Positions 11,201 to 23,045 of a stretch of 64,000 nucleotides of DNA are shown one piece after another; position 1 is the stretch's first letter; each line of letters starts with the position of its first letter. Made by a program: the position numbers and the translations under genes. Location of the stretch: NCBI GenBank assembly GCA_963682055.1, contig OY821749.1, forward strand, positions 5,878,336-5,942,335. Direction: 5' to 3'. The DNA comes from Primula veris (taxonomy: Eukaryota > Streptophyta > Magnoliopsida > Ericales > Primulaceae). The notes under the pieces were generated by a model. The model worked only from the letters and a program-made list of their open reading frames with translations, had not been told where the DNA came from and ran no database searches.

Positions 11201-14059
11201 AAAATCTTAGACCAAACACGATAATTAGAACCATCCAATTTAATATGGATAGCAGAAGAAGTCTCGTGAATGGTTAACGTGAAGGACATCTTGTTTTCAA
11301 TGGTTTTAGTGTCATCGTTGGCACCCATTATGACAAGTTAGGTGAAAAATTATGATGGCTAGGGATTAGGGTTTTAGCAACAAAAAAAAAAAAAAAGACA
11401 GCGGAATAATATTCTTTTTATGGCTCTGGTACCAAATAGATAAAAGACTGAATAGTTTTTTATATATCTCATTGGTATTTATACAGAGAAGTCATAATTT
11501 ATAATTTAGGTAACATCAACCTAAAATGAAATATTGACAACTATCAATTATATCTAATATATACTACTAGAGTAATAAGGAAACATATTCCTAAAATAAT
11601 AAGTAAACCACAGATAAAATCTTCATAACTATAAATGCCAACTAATACTAATATTATTAAGGGTAAATTTATGCTTACCATACCAACCTATCACCCGTTA
11701 ACAATATCCATATCAACCTACAACATTAAACAATTTACATACCAAATAATCAGAAATTAAACGATCTAACATACTCCAATTTAACAGTTTTCGTATGATG
11801 AATATATCATTTTTGAACTCAAACTTGACAAGTTTTGAACTATGAATGCATCACTTTTCATGTCAGAGTGGATTTGAGGTGTTTGGACTGTTTAGTCAAC
11901 CATTTCTGTTTATTAATTTGACCGCAGTACGTTGAATGTTCAATTTCTAGTTATTTGTTATGTAAGTTGTTAAAACTTGTAGGTCGGTACTTGGTATGGA
12001 GTTTGTTAAAGTTTGGTAAATTAAACATGAATTAACCCTATTATTAAAATAAAATTCAACCGGTTTTTTTTACTATAAAGTCCCAAACCTAAAATTACAG
12101 ATTTCAAGATAAAATAACTAATAATGCATATACGCATAGTACATAGAAATGTGGCATATTATGATGAATAAGAGTTGAATACAAGCAAATTAAATACAAA
12201 CTTGGAAAAAACTCATAGAATATCATCCCCTCCCATTTTCAGGTTCCGCTACTGAATAAGGGTGAATAAAAGCATATGAAATACTCCATTCGTCCCTAAA
12301 TAAGTGTCATGCTTAAAAAACTGTGATATTTAAGGATATGAAACAGTTTTACTTAAAATTCAACCAAAAAGTATTAAAAAAATCGAATTTTCAAACAAAA
12401 ACTATTTCTTAGTTAATATATGAGGCTATAAGTGTAAATTTGATATGATTTAACCACCAACCAAAAAGTGATATTTCAAAAAATTAAAAATTAAAAATTT
12501 ACTAGAAAAATGAAAGCGGCCACTTATTTTGGAACGAATGAACTAATAAAGAAATATAAAGTACGAACTTGTAAGAAGTGAAGGTGGTCCTTGAGGTCTT
12601 TCAAGTTATATGATTTCTTTCCTCACATTCAAGAAGCTAATTGTACTAATGGTTTACAAACAGTTACAATTCTATTATATTTTTGTATTTTGAAAAATAA
12701 GTCTGGACGAGCCTAGGCGCAATTAGGCTTTAGGCAGCCCTAGGGATGACAATTTTGCGGGTTTCAACCCGACCCGATTCGACCCGTCGTGAGTCGGGTA
12801 GAAGTGCAATTCTATTCGGGTTGGGTTGGGTTTAAATGGATAAAAATACAACTTAAAAAATAGCAAGTTTACAGTCCCCCTTCTATCTCCTCATATATAT
12901 TAAACTGTCTCTCCTATAATAATAGAGAAAATACATTTAAATGGGTAAACGTGCAACTTAAAAAGTACAAGTTAACACTATCTCTCTTCTCTCTCTATCA
13001 TATAAATTAAACTCTTTCTTGTATAGTTTAAATGGTTAAAACTGCAACTTAAAAAAGTACAATTTAAGACTCTATCTCTCATCTCTCATGTATTTAAACT
13101 CTCACTCTTTTAGTAATACATAAGATGCATTTCGGTGAGTTTCTTTAAAAAAAATCTTATATGTAATTAATTTATTAATTAATGAAACGATATTTATGGT
13201 AAATGTGAATAAAATTTATTCATGTTAATTAATGACTAATATATTATCGTCTTTATTTATAAAAGGATAAACCATATCATCATATCAATCATATACATTT
13301 ATATTACATTTTTACATATTCCAATGTTTTAATTCACGAAATTAATGAGCCGATGGAAATGTCAAACAGAATAATGCAAAATTTAAATCCGTAAATTAAT
13401 ATGAAAGGGTATTTAATGTCACGTAAATATTTTTATATTATATTTCTATATCAAATGATTTTTTTACTCTACCTAACAAATTTTCTTTGAAATCTTAGAC
13501 ATTTATGAGGTTTATTTTTTCAAAGGGGGAAAGAGTATTTTTTTTTAAAAAGGGATCAAATGGATCGGGTCGGATCAAATGGGTAAAAGTGTGAGTTTGT
13601 CCTCACGTTGGGTTGAAACCCGGGAAATTGGCGTATGTAGGCAGCCCTTACCGCCTTGCGCCTTTTGTATAACAGTGGGAATATTATATAGAAATGTAGG
13701 ATATTGGGATGAATAAAAGAAAAGAAAATAAAGAAGAAAAAGAAAGTACAAACTTGGAAGAAGTGGAGATGGTCTTCTAGGTCTTCGAGGGCAGCACGGA
13801 TGGCATTGAGGCTTTTGGCCTCGGTGATTGGGTTGTCCTCTTCCGTGGGGTAGACCTTGGCGAAGACATATCCGAATTGATGGGGCTTGTTTGGAAAGTG
13901 ATGGGATTTGGTGGTGCGGAGGTAGTTGTCACGGGATACAGAGTGTATTGCGTCGCTCACCTTGTCGTGTAAATCCCACATCTTCTCCACTATCCCATCT
14001 ATCTCCGAACCTAACATTTCTCTATTTCTATTTCTATTTCTATTTCTACCCCCACCCAC
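8298..14059 (-). CDS. PDV1: Plastid division protein PDV1
   Basis: An outer-envelope chloroplast division protein. In the known pathway PDV1 recruits the dynamin ARC5/DRP5B on the cytosolic side, and its C-terminus contacts PARC6 in the intermembrane space. Two exons: 13754-14059 and 8298-8780, joined as HFFQ|TVQVQQRAERDAAIARLEQ. Exon 1 has the family N-terminus (EKMWDLHDKVSDAIH, then EAKSLNAIRAALEDLEDHL). Exon 2 gives the coiled-coil segment, one transmembrane helix (about residues 193-215, VGGVLGNAALVALSMLALLH), a short tail ending LDVTLARG, and the conserved last glycine. Length is 262 residues from the first Met (14057-14059) or 248 from the Met at 14015-14017, against about 272 in Arabidopsis as I recall. 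The first 14 residues come from a hexanucleotide repeat, so the second Met may be the true start. The intron (8781-13753) is unusually large and full of repeats. Confidence 0.93.
9208..9418. repeat. Two tandem copies of a 105-bp unit in the PDV1 intron
   Basis: The unit starts TAGGTGAAATAAATGGGTGA at 9209 and again at 9314, and runs through GAATGAAGATGGGAACC in both copies with only a few mismatches. It has no coding content. The high identity suggests a fairly recent local duplication. Confidence 0.9.
9537..9620. repeat. Pyrimidine-rich and ACGC/CCCG simple repeat
   Basis: A run of C/T-rich sequence passes into CGCCCGCC and then ACGCACGC/ACAC units. It lies inside the PDV1 intron and is a plain low-complexity tract. 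Confidence 0.8.
10857..11103 (-). mobile_element. TRIM-like miniature retrotransposon, 5' LTR truncated
   Basis: Read on the minus strand, a 106-bp 3' LTR (10857-10962) begins TGTTGGAATAGTCCAACATC and ends TTCTACA. Directly upstream is a purine tract (GATGGAGAG). At 11061-11074 TGGTACCAGAGCCA resembles the primer site for initiator methionine tRNA, and it abuts a second copy of the LTR end (11075 to about 11103). The internal region is only about 100 bp with no gene, which fits a terminal-repeat retrotransposon in miniature. The 5' LTR is cut off where Copia gag sequence begins, so the two elements are joined by a rearrangement or nested insertion. Confidence 0.65.
11098..11328 (-). pseudogene. 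Ty1/Copia gag N-terminal fragment
   Basis: A 76-codon frame starts MGANDDTKTIENKMS and contains IKLDGSNYRVWSKILEM, the conserved opening of plant Copia gag (YxxW). It breaks off after DEWEAF, where the TRIM LTR end begins. Upstream on the same strand (11421-11434) TGGTACCAGAGCCA is the expected primer-binding site, followed by an A-rich leader. No protease, integrase or reverse transcriptase follows, so this is a truncated copy. Confidence 0.75.
11435..11660 (-). mobile_element. Probable 5' LTR of the Copia fragment
   Basis: The sequence directly 5' (minus strand) of the primer-binding site at 11421-11434 is where the LTR should be. It is AT-rich and has no coding content. I could not fix its outer end or a target duplication, so the limit is approximate. 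Confidence 0.4.
12741..13639. mobile_element. hAT-like non-autonomous element, copy 1
   Basis: It begins TAGGGATGACAATTTTGCGG and carries clusters of ACCCGACCCG/GGGTCGG near both ends around an AT-rich core. It is flanked by a perfect 8-bp duplication, GGCAGCCC, at 12733-12740 and 13640-13647. The right terminus is eroded compared with the copy at 59160. At 899 bp it is close in length to that copy, and the internal sequence is similar throughout. An 8-bp duplication and the TAGGG terminus fit the hAT superfamily. It sits in the PDV1 intron only about 110 bp from exon 1. Confidence 0.8.
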
Positions 14060-15059
14060 ACTGTTCTAAGAATGTAAAGAGAGATTCGAAACTTGTGGGG
14101 AGGTTCTTTTGCTGGGTTGTTTTTTACCAAATTTGATTTGGTATACGTTGAACCAATTTTGATAAATGTTAAACTCAACTTTAGAGATATGAAAATGACA
14201 AAATTAATCTGTTTTCAGAGGAAAGTTATTTTTGGAGAAAAAATACATTTTCAATTAAGCAATTTTTTCTCGAAAAAATGCAATTTTTCAAAGAATTTTC
14301 TTGTAAGAAAATGTGAGTTTTGTTTTGAAAACGTTAGTTTATGATTAAAAAAATTGTACGAAATGTTTTCTATTTTAACAATATGATGTTTACTTAAGCA
14401 TTTTTTTTGAATTGTTTATTAAAGAAAAAAACTACTTTAAACTTTTTTCTTTAGGAAAAAAATTTCTTTAAATAAACATTTTCTAAGAAATTTATTTATT
14501 TTGGATAAGATTTATATGTTACAAAAATTCGAAGAAAAAAGTCTTTATTTAAAAATAGATATTATTTTTTAATTCTCTTCTTTTTGAAAATAATAATAAT
14601 ATTATTTCTTACTTATTATATTTAAAATTTGTCTTTTCTAAAAATTAGTAGTTTTTAAAAAAAATACAAGAAGTATTTTACCATTTATGTAATAATAATA
14701 AACAAGATACATTTTTGACAAACCTTTGAAGCGTATATAAAATTTTGTTTATTGTGCTATAAAAAATTACGTTAAAGTATTATAATTGAACTTTTTTTTT
14801 AACTAAAATGTGCATATTTCAAAATTTTAAGCTTATATTATAAAGTTTCAAACTATACGGAGTAAATTGGTAATTTATAAACTTTTTCATCCAAAAAAGT
14901 TGACGTCAAGTCACTAAATCATTGACAATACAAAACACATGTTATTAAATCAAGATTTTTAAAAGTAATACCACCAAATAAATTTTGGTCTATAACACAT
15001 CCCACTAAACCGAAATTAACCATTCTTTTGATTGTAGGGCTTGTTTTGGGTGGTGGGGT
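14060..15059. other. PDV1 5' flank, AT-rich
   Basis: This stretch must hold the PDV1 promoter, as the gene reads leftward from 14059. It is T/A-rich and I cannot single out a TATA box or known element with confidence. Confidence 0.4.
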
Positions 15060-16150
15060 CGGAGGAAACATGGATTAAATTAAGTAAAAATTAACAAAAA
15101 CATATTTGAAACTAAATTAATAAAAAATAATCAAAAAATTTTAATTAACAAAAATATATATTTTTTTTAAATAAGCAACTAAAATTCTTTTTTGCTTTAT
15201 TTATACCAACCACACTCTCTCTCTAAAACCCACCCTAAATTTTATTTCGAGTGCCGCCACCGCTCGACCGCCGCCGCCACAGTCTGTCGTCGAATTCCGC
15301 CGTCTCCCCCGTGTCTTTCCTCCTCTATCTCCGCGACTCCTTCGTCATCTACCTCACTCTCTCTATATGTATATATATCACCTATATCTATCTCTCTGTC
15401 GTGACGGTCATGGGAGAGGCTTTGACGGCGACGGACAGGTGTGGCAGAGGTGGTGGTGGGCGGACGTGGCAAAAACGGTGGTTGAAACCCTAACCATATT
15501 TGTTTGTGCTTTTGGGGAAGAAGATGGGCTAAAACTGTAATTAGTTAAAAATAAGTTTAATTATAAAGTAGTCCCTAAACTTATAAAAGAAATGTAACTA
15601 GGTGTTAAAGGTTTGAGAATAAACACTTTTGAGTGTAATATATTAATTAACTAACACATTTAAGTGAAGAAAATGACTTTTTTTTTTCCGAGTTCGTACC
15701 CCCTTTTTTTCTTGAATTCATACCCTTTTCGAGTTCATACCTCAATTTTTTCGAGTTCATACATTTTTTCCGAGTTCATACCCCTATTTTTTTTAGTTCA
15801 TATCTTTTTATTCCGAGTTCATACCCGAATTTTTTGAAGTTCATACCTTAATTTTTGCGAGTTCATACCTTTTTTTTCTGAATTCATACCCCAATTTTTT
15901 GAAGTTCATACCCAATTTTTGCGAGTTCATGTCCCAATTTTTGCGAGTTCATATCCCCTTTTTTTTAGTTCATACATGTTTTTTGTATCTTTCAAGTACA
16001 TACTCTTATACCCTAATTTCATATCATTTTTTAGTGTGTGTTTTTATTAATCTAATAAATGTATGTTTTTGATAATCAAACTTTTCAAGGTATGTTTTTA
16101 GAAATTTAGTTGAGTATATGTATGGTTTTGTTAAATAATTTAATTACACT
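15060..16150. mobile_element. Possible DNA element with GC-rich insert and GTTCATACC repeats
   Basis: The left edge has repeated ATTAACAAAAA(C/T)AT blocks, and the right edge (16040-16140) has the reverse-complement style TGTTTTTGATAAT/TTTTGTTAA. Inside are a GC-rich patch (15250-15490), with small frames I cannot assign, and about eleven degenerate units of GAGTTCATACCCCAATTTTTT (15690-15975). A related arrangement occurs inverted at 17270-18260. The GC-rich patch could be captured gene sequence, but no protein family is recognisable. Confidence 0.4.
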
Positions 16151-17269
16151 ACCCTTTGTTTTAAGTTAACATTCCTAATTTGGTTAGTGAGATTTGACTT
16201 TAAATATGTGAATCCGATAGAAAAGTGTGTTTGAGTATAATTTTTGGATCGGAAATGCGTGTTTCATCTAGATTATGAATGACTTAAAATTGGTGTATTT
16301 GGAAAGCAATGTGACGGTGATATTGATATGTCTGGGACTAGTAATCCAAATATCTTTTCGAGTATCACTTTTATCCCAATCGAACTCTTAATTACAGGAT
16401 TTCCTAATCTCGTAAACAAACGATGTTGTATAGGTGGGTTAGAATGAGGCCAAACGAGACGGGTATGCTCTCTGTTTATTTAGGGCTTAATTTGGTTTTC
16501 GGGTTTTGGTTCTGTTTTGTGTTAAATTAATGTTTCTTATTCTAAATCATGAAAAAGTAAGCAAGTTCACTTCGTGTTTGTTTCGGCTCATGGAGTTTAG
16601 GACAGATGGGGTTCCGACGCACTAACTCACCTATCCTCTGTGGGGGATAAAGTGTAACTGCTCACACATCACTCCACCAGCTGGAAAATGATGCAGTATA
16701 CCTCGTGTATTCAATACATATAGTCTACTAAGGGTTTTTACGAATATTAAAAAAATGCTGGTTAAAGTTTGGTAGAGTAATAAATATGGGTATGAATAAT
16801 CAAATATGACCTTATGTTAGAATAGTATAATCATGATTTGCAAAGAACAATGCTCATTAAAAACTCAAACTAGGCTATCATTTTGGGATAGACTAAAAAA
16901 TCTAATTCAACTATAATTATGGAATGGGGAGAGTAATAAAAAAATCACCCATATGATTCGTAAAAAATTCTGAAGCAATTATTAATTTAATAATGATTCT
17001 CACGAAAACAAACGTTAGTGGTTTTAAAACATCAATTTAATAATTTAAAAAAAAAACATATAATAATACTTTTTTAAGGTATAAAAAACATTAAAAAAAA
17101 GGAAGAAGATGGTTTTCTATTTAAGTAATATCAATTTCTTATTACTGAACTCATTTTTTATGAAAAAAACATTTTTTTTATCGCTTTATAGTTTATACAG
17201 AACAAAGGGGAGCATTTATCACGCACCATTAATACACTTAACTGTTACTGTTTCACATTCATAATATAA
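16151..17269. other. Intergenic; nothing recognised
   Basis: AT-rich sequence with no convincing coding frame, RNA gene or repeat boundary. Confidence 0.5.
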
Positions 17270-18260
17270 GTACGAATAAATCTAATTGTTAAATTAAGGG
17301 CAATTAATAATAACATATACTACCTCTATTATATTAATAAAAATATATCATAATAATTTAAATTATCAAAAACATATATGTATACTTATTATTTCTCTAA
17401 TTCTAATCAGACTATAATATAACATCTATGTCTAATCTAACATCTCTCTCTAATCTAACATCTCTATCTAACCGCATCTCTCTCTGTAACACACGATAAT
17501 CGCATATTTTTCTAACACGTGCTAATCACCCATCTCTCTATAAAAATAACTAAAAACTCACAAAATATTTATATGCTAATTATAAAACGTCATACCCTAA
17601 TTTTAAAATTTCATAAACTAAATGTTCTGAATCACAATCAAATATCTAAAAAAAAGTTCATACCCTAATTTTAAAATTTTATACCCTAATTTCAAAATTT
17701 TATACCCTAATTTCAAAATTTCATACCCCTACATATGGATTTCTCTTAATACTCTTAATAATGTACATATGGATGCTCCTATTTCAACTTGAAACCCACG
17801 AGATTTACAATAGTCTCAAAGCTCAATAAATAGAAAACAATCTCAACAATTTCATATATTTTTCATATATTACGGGGTATCAATCAGTGTAATATTTGTG
17901 TATTACGTATGTATATATCTTTATTTATATGTATATGGATGTCTATATAATCTAGATGATGTTCGGTAGTCAGTTACGGATTTTCGTGGTGGAGGAGGAG
18001 AGAGATATAGTGGGATATGAAAGAAATATACAGAGAAGAATGGAGGAGAGACAATAAGATCATATAGAGATACAGAGAAAAATTGGTGATAGGAAAGAAT
18101 GGAGAGGAGAGAGAGTAAGATAAGAGAGAGAAATAAGATAATAAACAGCATTAAATTTTGTTTGTTATGTTTTTGATAATAAAAAGTTTTTGGGTATATT
18201 TTTGTTAATTTAGTTTAAAAATAATATATTTTGTTAATTTATCCTTAAATGAATAAATTT
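17270..18260. mobile_element. Possible second member of the 15060 element, inverted
   Basis: It shares with 15060-16150 the ATTAACAAAA-type edge (here 18165-18250), CTCTCTATC-rich tracts, and several ATACCCTAATTT(C/T)AAAATTT units (17650-17735). Orientation is opposite. No coding sequence is supported; the minus-strand frame near 17921-18151 is low-complexity. Confidence 0.35.
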
Positions 18261-18404
18261 TTGTAATCTTAACCAACATTTATCACGCACCATTAATGCA
18301 TTAATTATTTAGATATATCTTCTTAATAATTGATAGCATTTAATGCATTATATTTAGATAGACTTACGAATACTTACATATTAATCAACTTAATTATAAA
18401 ATCC

Positions 18405-18790
18405 ACGTATGCATACTTTTTTACAATTAGTTACAATTACGTACATGTCATAAAAAATAAAAAAATAAAAAAATATTTTTTTTAAAATAAAATAAAAAAT
18501 CTGTACATAGTATCAAACATTATTAGACATGATTGTATATTATCAGATAAGATTATACATACAAGATTGGACATGATTAAACATGATTAGATACGATCAA
18601 ACAGTATTAGACATACATGATTGAACAGGATTTTAGACATGATCATACATATTTTTTGTATAAAAAATTTAATTTATTTTTATTTTGGTGTTAATTTTTA
18701 GTTTTTTTTAATGACATATGTAACTATTTGTAAATAAGTTAACAAAATATGTATTTTTTTTTGTAAAAAAATCGTCAAGTTCAAAATAAT
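18405..18790. repeat. Inverted repeat enclosing ACATGATT short repeats
   Basis: The arm near 18420-18470 (AGTTACAATTACGTACATGTC) pairs imperfectly with 18705-18745 (GACATATGTAACTATTTG). Between them ACATGATT/TAGACATGATT recurs about ten times (18520-18650). This is probably a small non-autonomous element. Confidence 0.45.
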
Positions 18791-21229
18791 CGGATTTTTT
18801 GTAAATAAATTTCTAAATATGTACTAAATTGTTTATTTTATATTTATGGCTTAACCTATGCCATAACATTCGCCAATGAAACGCATAATATTTACTTTAT
18901 ATAAGAGCACTCACAGCCTCGCCTTCAAAATCACTTTTTCTGTATCGTTTAGAGATTTGGGATACAAACTTCCCAGCAGCAGAAACCTTAACCTTTCCCC
19001 TTTTTTAGGACAGATGTTCTTTATCCCCACCACTACTACTACTACTTGTGAGAGAACCGAAAACAAAACCGCAAAACCGATAAATGATAATGTTGTTTTT
19101 TTGTTCTCACTTCTATCCCAATGAGTTTATGAAAGAGTCTAAATGTATGTGAAAATAATTAATGGTTGAGATAGTTCATGTTTTTGTTATACATGTTTTT
19201 TTTTTTACCACTGAAGCATTATTTAATTGGAAGGAGAAATGGATGATTTTTTTTCTGCCGTCTTTAGCTGCTTTCCTGGTGGTAGCGAAATCGAACTATT
19301 TGTAGCCTCTCTTGCATAGGAAGAAGGCCCCCCCCTCCCCCCCCAAAAAAAAAAATTAGATGTCACTGTAACATTTCGATCTTTTAGGCCCTGTTTGGTT
19401 GACCGTAAAATATTTACTTGGGAAATAATTTTTCAGGAAATTATATTACTGGAAATTGTTTTCCCTCTATTCGTTTATTAAGTATTTGATGATACTTGGA
19501 TTTTTCATGTAAATTTCTTGACTAATAAGGCCGCGTTTGGCATCGACTTTTGTAGTCAAAAACATGTTTTTCCAATGAGAAAAAAACTTGCTTAAAATAA
19601 GCTGATTTTGAAAAGCAATGAGAACAAAACTTGCTTAAAATAAGTCACTTATATCATTTTTTTTACCTACAAATGAGTTGACTTTTTTTTTGTTGATAAG
19701 TCATTTTTCACTTATTTTAACTTATTTGTAACTTGAAAATATACAAAATAATTTAATTGAAAATTTGAACTTTTGGTAAATTTTGTGTGTAAAAGCTAAA
19801 AAGTCACAAAATTCCTAATTTCTTTAATTTTAAGTTTTTTTTTTTCATAAAGACTAACTTTTGAAAAGGTAAAAAAGCTAATATAGCAAACACGCAAAAC
19901 TTTTTTAAAATTAAAAAGATAAAAAACCGAGAAAAAGAGGACAAAATATATGTAATCGTGAAAACGTTACATGTTCGCTCATGGAATAAATTGTTTTCTA
20001 TCGATATTTCGGGTGAATCAATTTCCTTTGTTTTCATAAAGAGATGGAAAATATTTTCTTTAGTATATGGTTTTCCTATCAACCAATTATTCATAAAATC
20101 CCTTTTAGCAGAAAAATAATTTTTTTTACTATTTTCCTCGGCTTAGGTCTATGCAAATATTTTTATATTTTTATTTGATGTAAGAACATATACTCTAGTT
20201 ACTCGTATATGATTTTAGTTTTGAAAATTTGTACGGTGATATATTTTTTTGGATTTAGTTGTGAGATTTTTAAAACTGGATAGTGAGGTTCCGTTTTCAC
20301 ATAAATGTCGATCAACTTTTACCTTTTACCTATTCGAAAGTAGACAAATCTTGCATTTTATGCACATGTATTTTACATTTAGTCAACTTGTTGATGGGCG
20401 AGAGTCATAGATTGTTCAGGGTACGACGAAGACCAAATAGGCGATCACGCGCGCCCACAAATGCCAAGTATCGGCACAATTGCATAAAATGAGCTCTAGC
20501 CTTTATCTAATTTTATTATTGTCTAAAGAATAATGAGTCATATGTCAAGTCTTATACATGGCCACTTTGCAATTAGGCAAGCACCCAACTACCTTAATTG
20601 CGAATATATTAAAGTAAATAAATAAAACAAGTCAACCGGTAATTAAAATAGTTTTGTGCCAAAAAAGAAAATAAATATATAAAATGCCACTATGACCAAA
20701 ATAGGCCGAGAGCTATCACTCACCCCTCCTTTTAGAATCGGCCTTGACCTCAAGGTATGTGCAATCCTCCTTCAAAAGCACCTCATCCACATGCGAGAAT
20801 GCATTTGCGAATACATTTTATTTTTCATCTATCTAGTGGAAATCTCAACATCATCAGCCAATAAAGCTTGAGTCATCCATCTCCTATGATACGACGGAGT
20901 GTAGAATACTTTCATCCAAACTCCCAATTTTCGGTGTTGTCGCATCTTGGGAGCTCGTACAAACTAACTCCCTCGTCGAAAAATTGTAGTATCTAAGAGA
21001 GTATAGCGATCTAATTCCTTATGTCGTGTCCAATACAATATATATGATACTTCAAAGATAAGGATCAATTGCCACATATGTATCTTTTTGCATCTAAAAG
21101 AGTAGAACAACAAAACCTCCACAATGGATCAACATAATAAGGTGCCCACATATCATCCATCTCGACAGTCGTGGTTTTAGTTTTTGTCACCCTTGACACA
21201 TATAGTAGAACTATTTTGTGTTTTCCTCG
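18791..21229. other. Intergenic; no gene recognised
   Basis: Contains two motifs typical of miniature-element ends (GGCCCTGTTTGGTTGACC near 19388 and GGCCGCGTTTGGCATCGAC near 19529), but no matched partner ends could be defined. Other frames are short and without family features. Confidence 0.4.
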
Positions 21230-21239
21230 GTCAATAGGG

Positions 21240-22230
21240 TGACCAACTAAATATCGCCGACAATATAAAAATGGTGACTCAACATAAAATCCAAGTCAAA
21301 TTATCGTGAAAATCATAACCTGTAGGTGAGAAACTCCAAAAATATTGTCCACCTATTTTGACGAAATTATAATATAGACATGAAAAACCAGTCGTATTCA
21401 GGAATTGATAACTAAATATTTGCAGTTGGAGACAAATCGAATCAAATGGAAGGATTTCCATATATGCCTCACTCGTATACCTGCAAATTATTAGCAAACA
21501 TCTCACAATAATAAAACAAAATTCTCCCACCTCCGACCGAATATGTAAACTGAAAAATATCGAACAACGCGATCAACTTCAAAGAATCACAAGTGACTCC
21601 TTGTGCATCCAAATAACCCAATTCAAAGTGCGAAATGTGCGTGAATGTCAAAGATATATCCCCATAAAACAGTTTTTGATTTGAATAATTTATGTTATAT
21701 GAAATCATCGATTTCATACAGAGTCTCGAATGTGTCAAATAATAAAAACTGCACTGCACTTTGAACTTAAAAAATTCATAACTAATTAATTGCTCCCTCA
21801 TCCGAATTCGACAATTCAAGTTGGAGAACCTTCATAAATGCCTTTTATCCACCCCCATATAGCAGATTTTGATTTAGGTATGGTTTGATATAAGAAAACA
21901 TTAATTTTGTACAGCTCGGCGAATCTGTAAAACTGAAAAAACAGCACTGCAGGGTGGTCAACTTCAAAAAACCATAAGTAATTACTCGGTCATCCGAATT
22001 CGATGATTCAATTTGGAGAACCTGCATAAACCTCTTGTCTATCCACCCGTAAACCAGTTTTTGATTTGCAAACTGTTTGATATCAGAAATTTCCAGTTTC
22101 GTACAGCGTGACGAAGTTGTAAAAAAAACTGCACTTTACAAACCGCTCTGAAAATTCATTACGCATTAGTCTATTGCCCAAACAAAGCCATTCCAAATGG
22201 TAAACCTCCATATATGTGATTTTCCTAGTG
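21240..22230. repeat. Degenerate tandem repeat, about five units of 185-192 bp
   Basis: A landmark of the form TTGGAGAACCTGCATAAA recurs at about 21457, 21643, 21829, 22021 and 22204, with spacing near 186-192 bp. The units at 21799 and 21991 also share CATCCGAATTCGA exactly. Several short minus-strand frames here are by-products. The structure resembles tandem repeats found in the non-coding parts of large LTR elements, but no flanking retrotransposon gene was seen. Confidence 0.7.
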
Positions 22231-22572
22231 CCACAAATATATATCTCCAACAATGACACTTTTACCGTCTTGTACTCTTAAGAAAGTAGCTTCTTACCTT
22301 GCCTTTAATATCTCCACAATTCCGTGCCTTTCTCCGCTCTTTTTTAATCCCCCAACTAAAGAAGCATAGCAAATTCGACAATTAGTACATTAAACTAATT
22401 CATTTTTGATATTTTGACAAACTCTTGGTGAAAGGTATAGAGGAGTACGTTACCAACCAAAAACTGTATTTTTGGTATCTTAAACATCCAAGGGTTTTAT
22501 TTTTTTTATCCTTTTGACTTCTCGTTAATCTTGATAAATCTCTCTCTATATAAATATAGGTAGAACATGACA

Positions 22573-22822
22573 CTTTTTCGTAAAAAAATCTCTTAATGCA
22601 AATCTGCATGGTTTCACAACGGCAACAGAAATATGCGTCTTGTTTTTTTTTCCGAGATGTATAATGACATGTTTTGAATTTTTAAATTTTACCATAATTT
22701 CGAAAACATGTCATTATACATCTCGGAAAAAAAAAACAAGACGCATATTTGTGTTCCCGTCGTGAAACCATGGAGATTTGCATTAACCAAATCTTGATTT
22801 GGAGCGTTTTTACGAAAAAATA
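22573..22822. repeat. Near-perfect long hairpin
   Basis: The left arm (about 22575-22677) and right arm (about 22697-22820) are reverse complements over roughly 100 bp, including ATATGCGTCTTG, CCGAGATGTATAATGACATG and CATGGTTTCAC, with few mismatches. The loop is about 20 bp. It has no coding potential. It is a MITE or inverted duplication, and if transcribed it could form a small-RNA precursor. Confidence 0.85.
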
Positions 22823-22929
22823 TCTATTTGGATGTTTTTCATGGTATCCATATATATTATGCCCCATAAATATAACGATAAATTAACCAAACAAATGACT
22901 GATAAGGAAAGTAAAACTAATTCAAAATT

Positions 22930-23045
22930 GAGAAAATTAAGGATTGGTCCACGAAAACAAAAGTATTTAAGGATTGGTCCGGCTATAAATTCATTTAAGG
23001 ATTGGTCCATTATTTATGAAACTAATTAAGGATTGGTCCACTATA
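22930..23045 (+). repeat. MULE left terminal repeat with four AAGGATTGGTCC iterons
   Basis: Four copies of (T)AAGGATTGGTCC are spaced about 27-30 bp apart. The same 12-mer recurs in the right end in reverse orientation. Subterminal iterons in MULEs are usual binding sites for the transposase; that role is inferred here. Confidence 0.8.

Noticed and set aside
15192..15493. Ser/Pro and Arg/Gly-rich frames in a GC-rich patch
   Set aside because: Overlapping frames on both strands with simple-sequence composition; no splice partner or family.
17921..18151. Leu/Ser/Tyr-rich minus-strand frame
   Set aside because: Encoded by purine-rich GAGA repeats; composition typical of low-complexity DNA.
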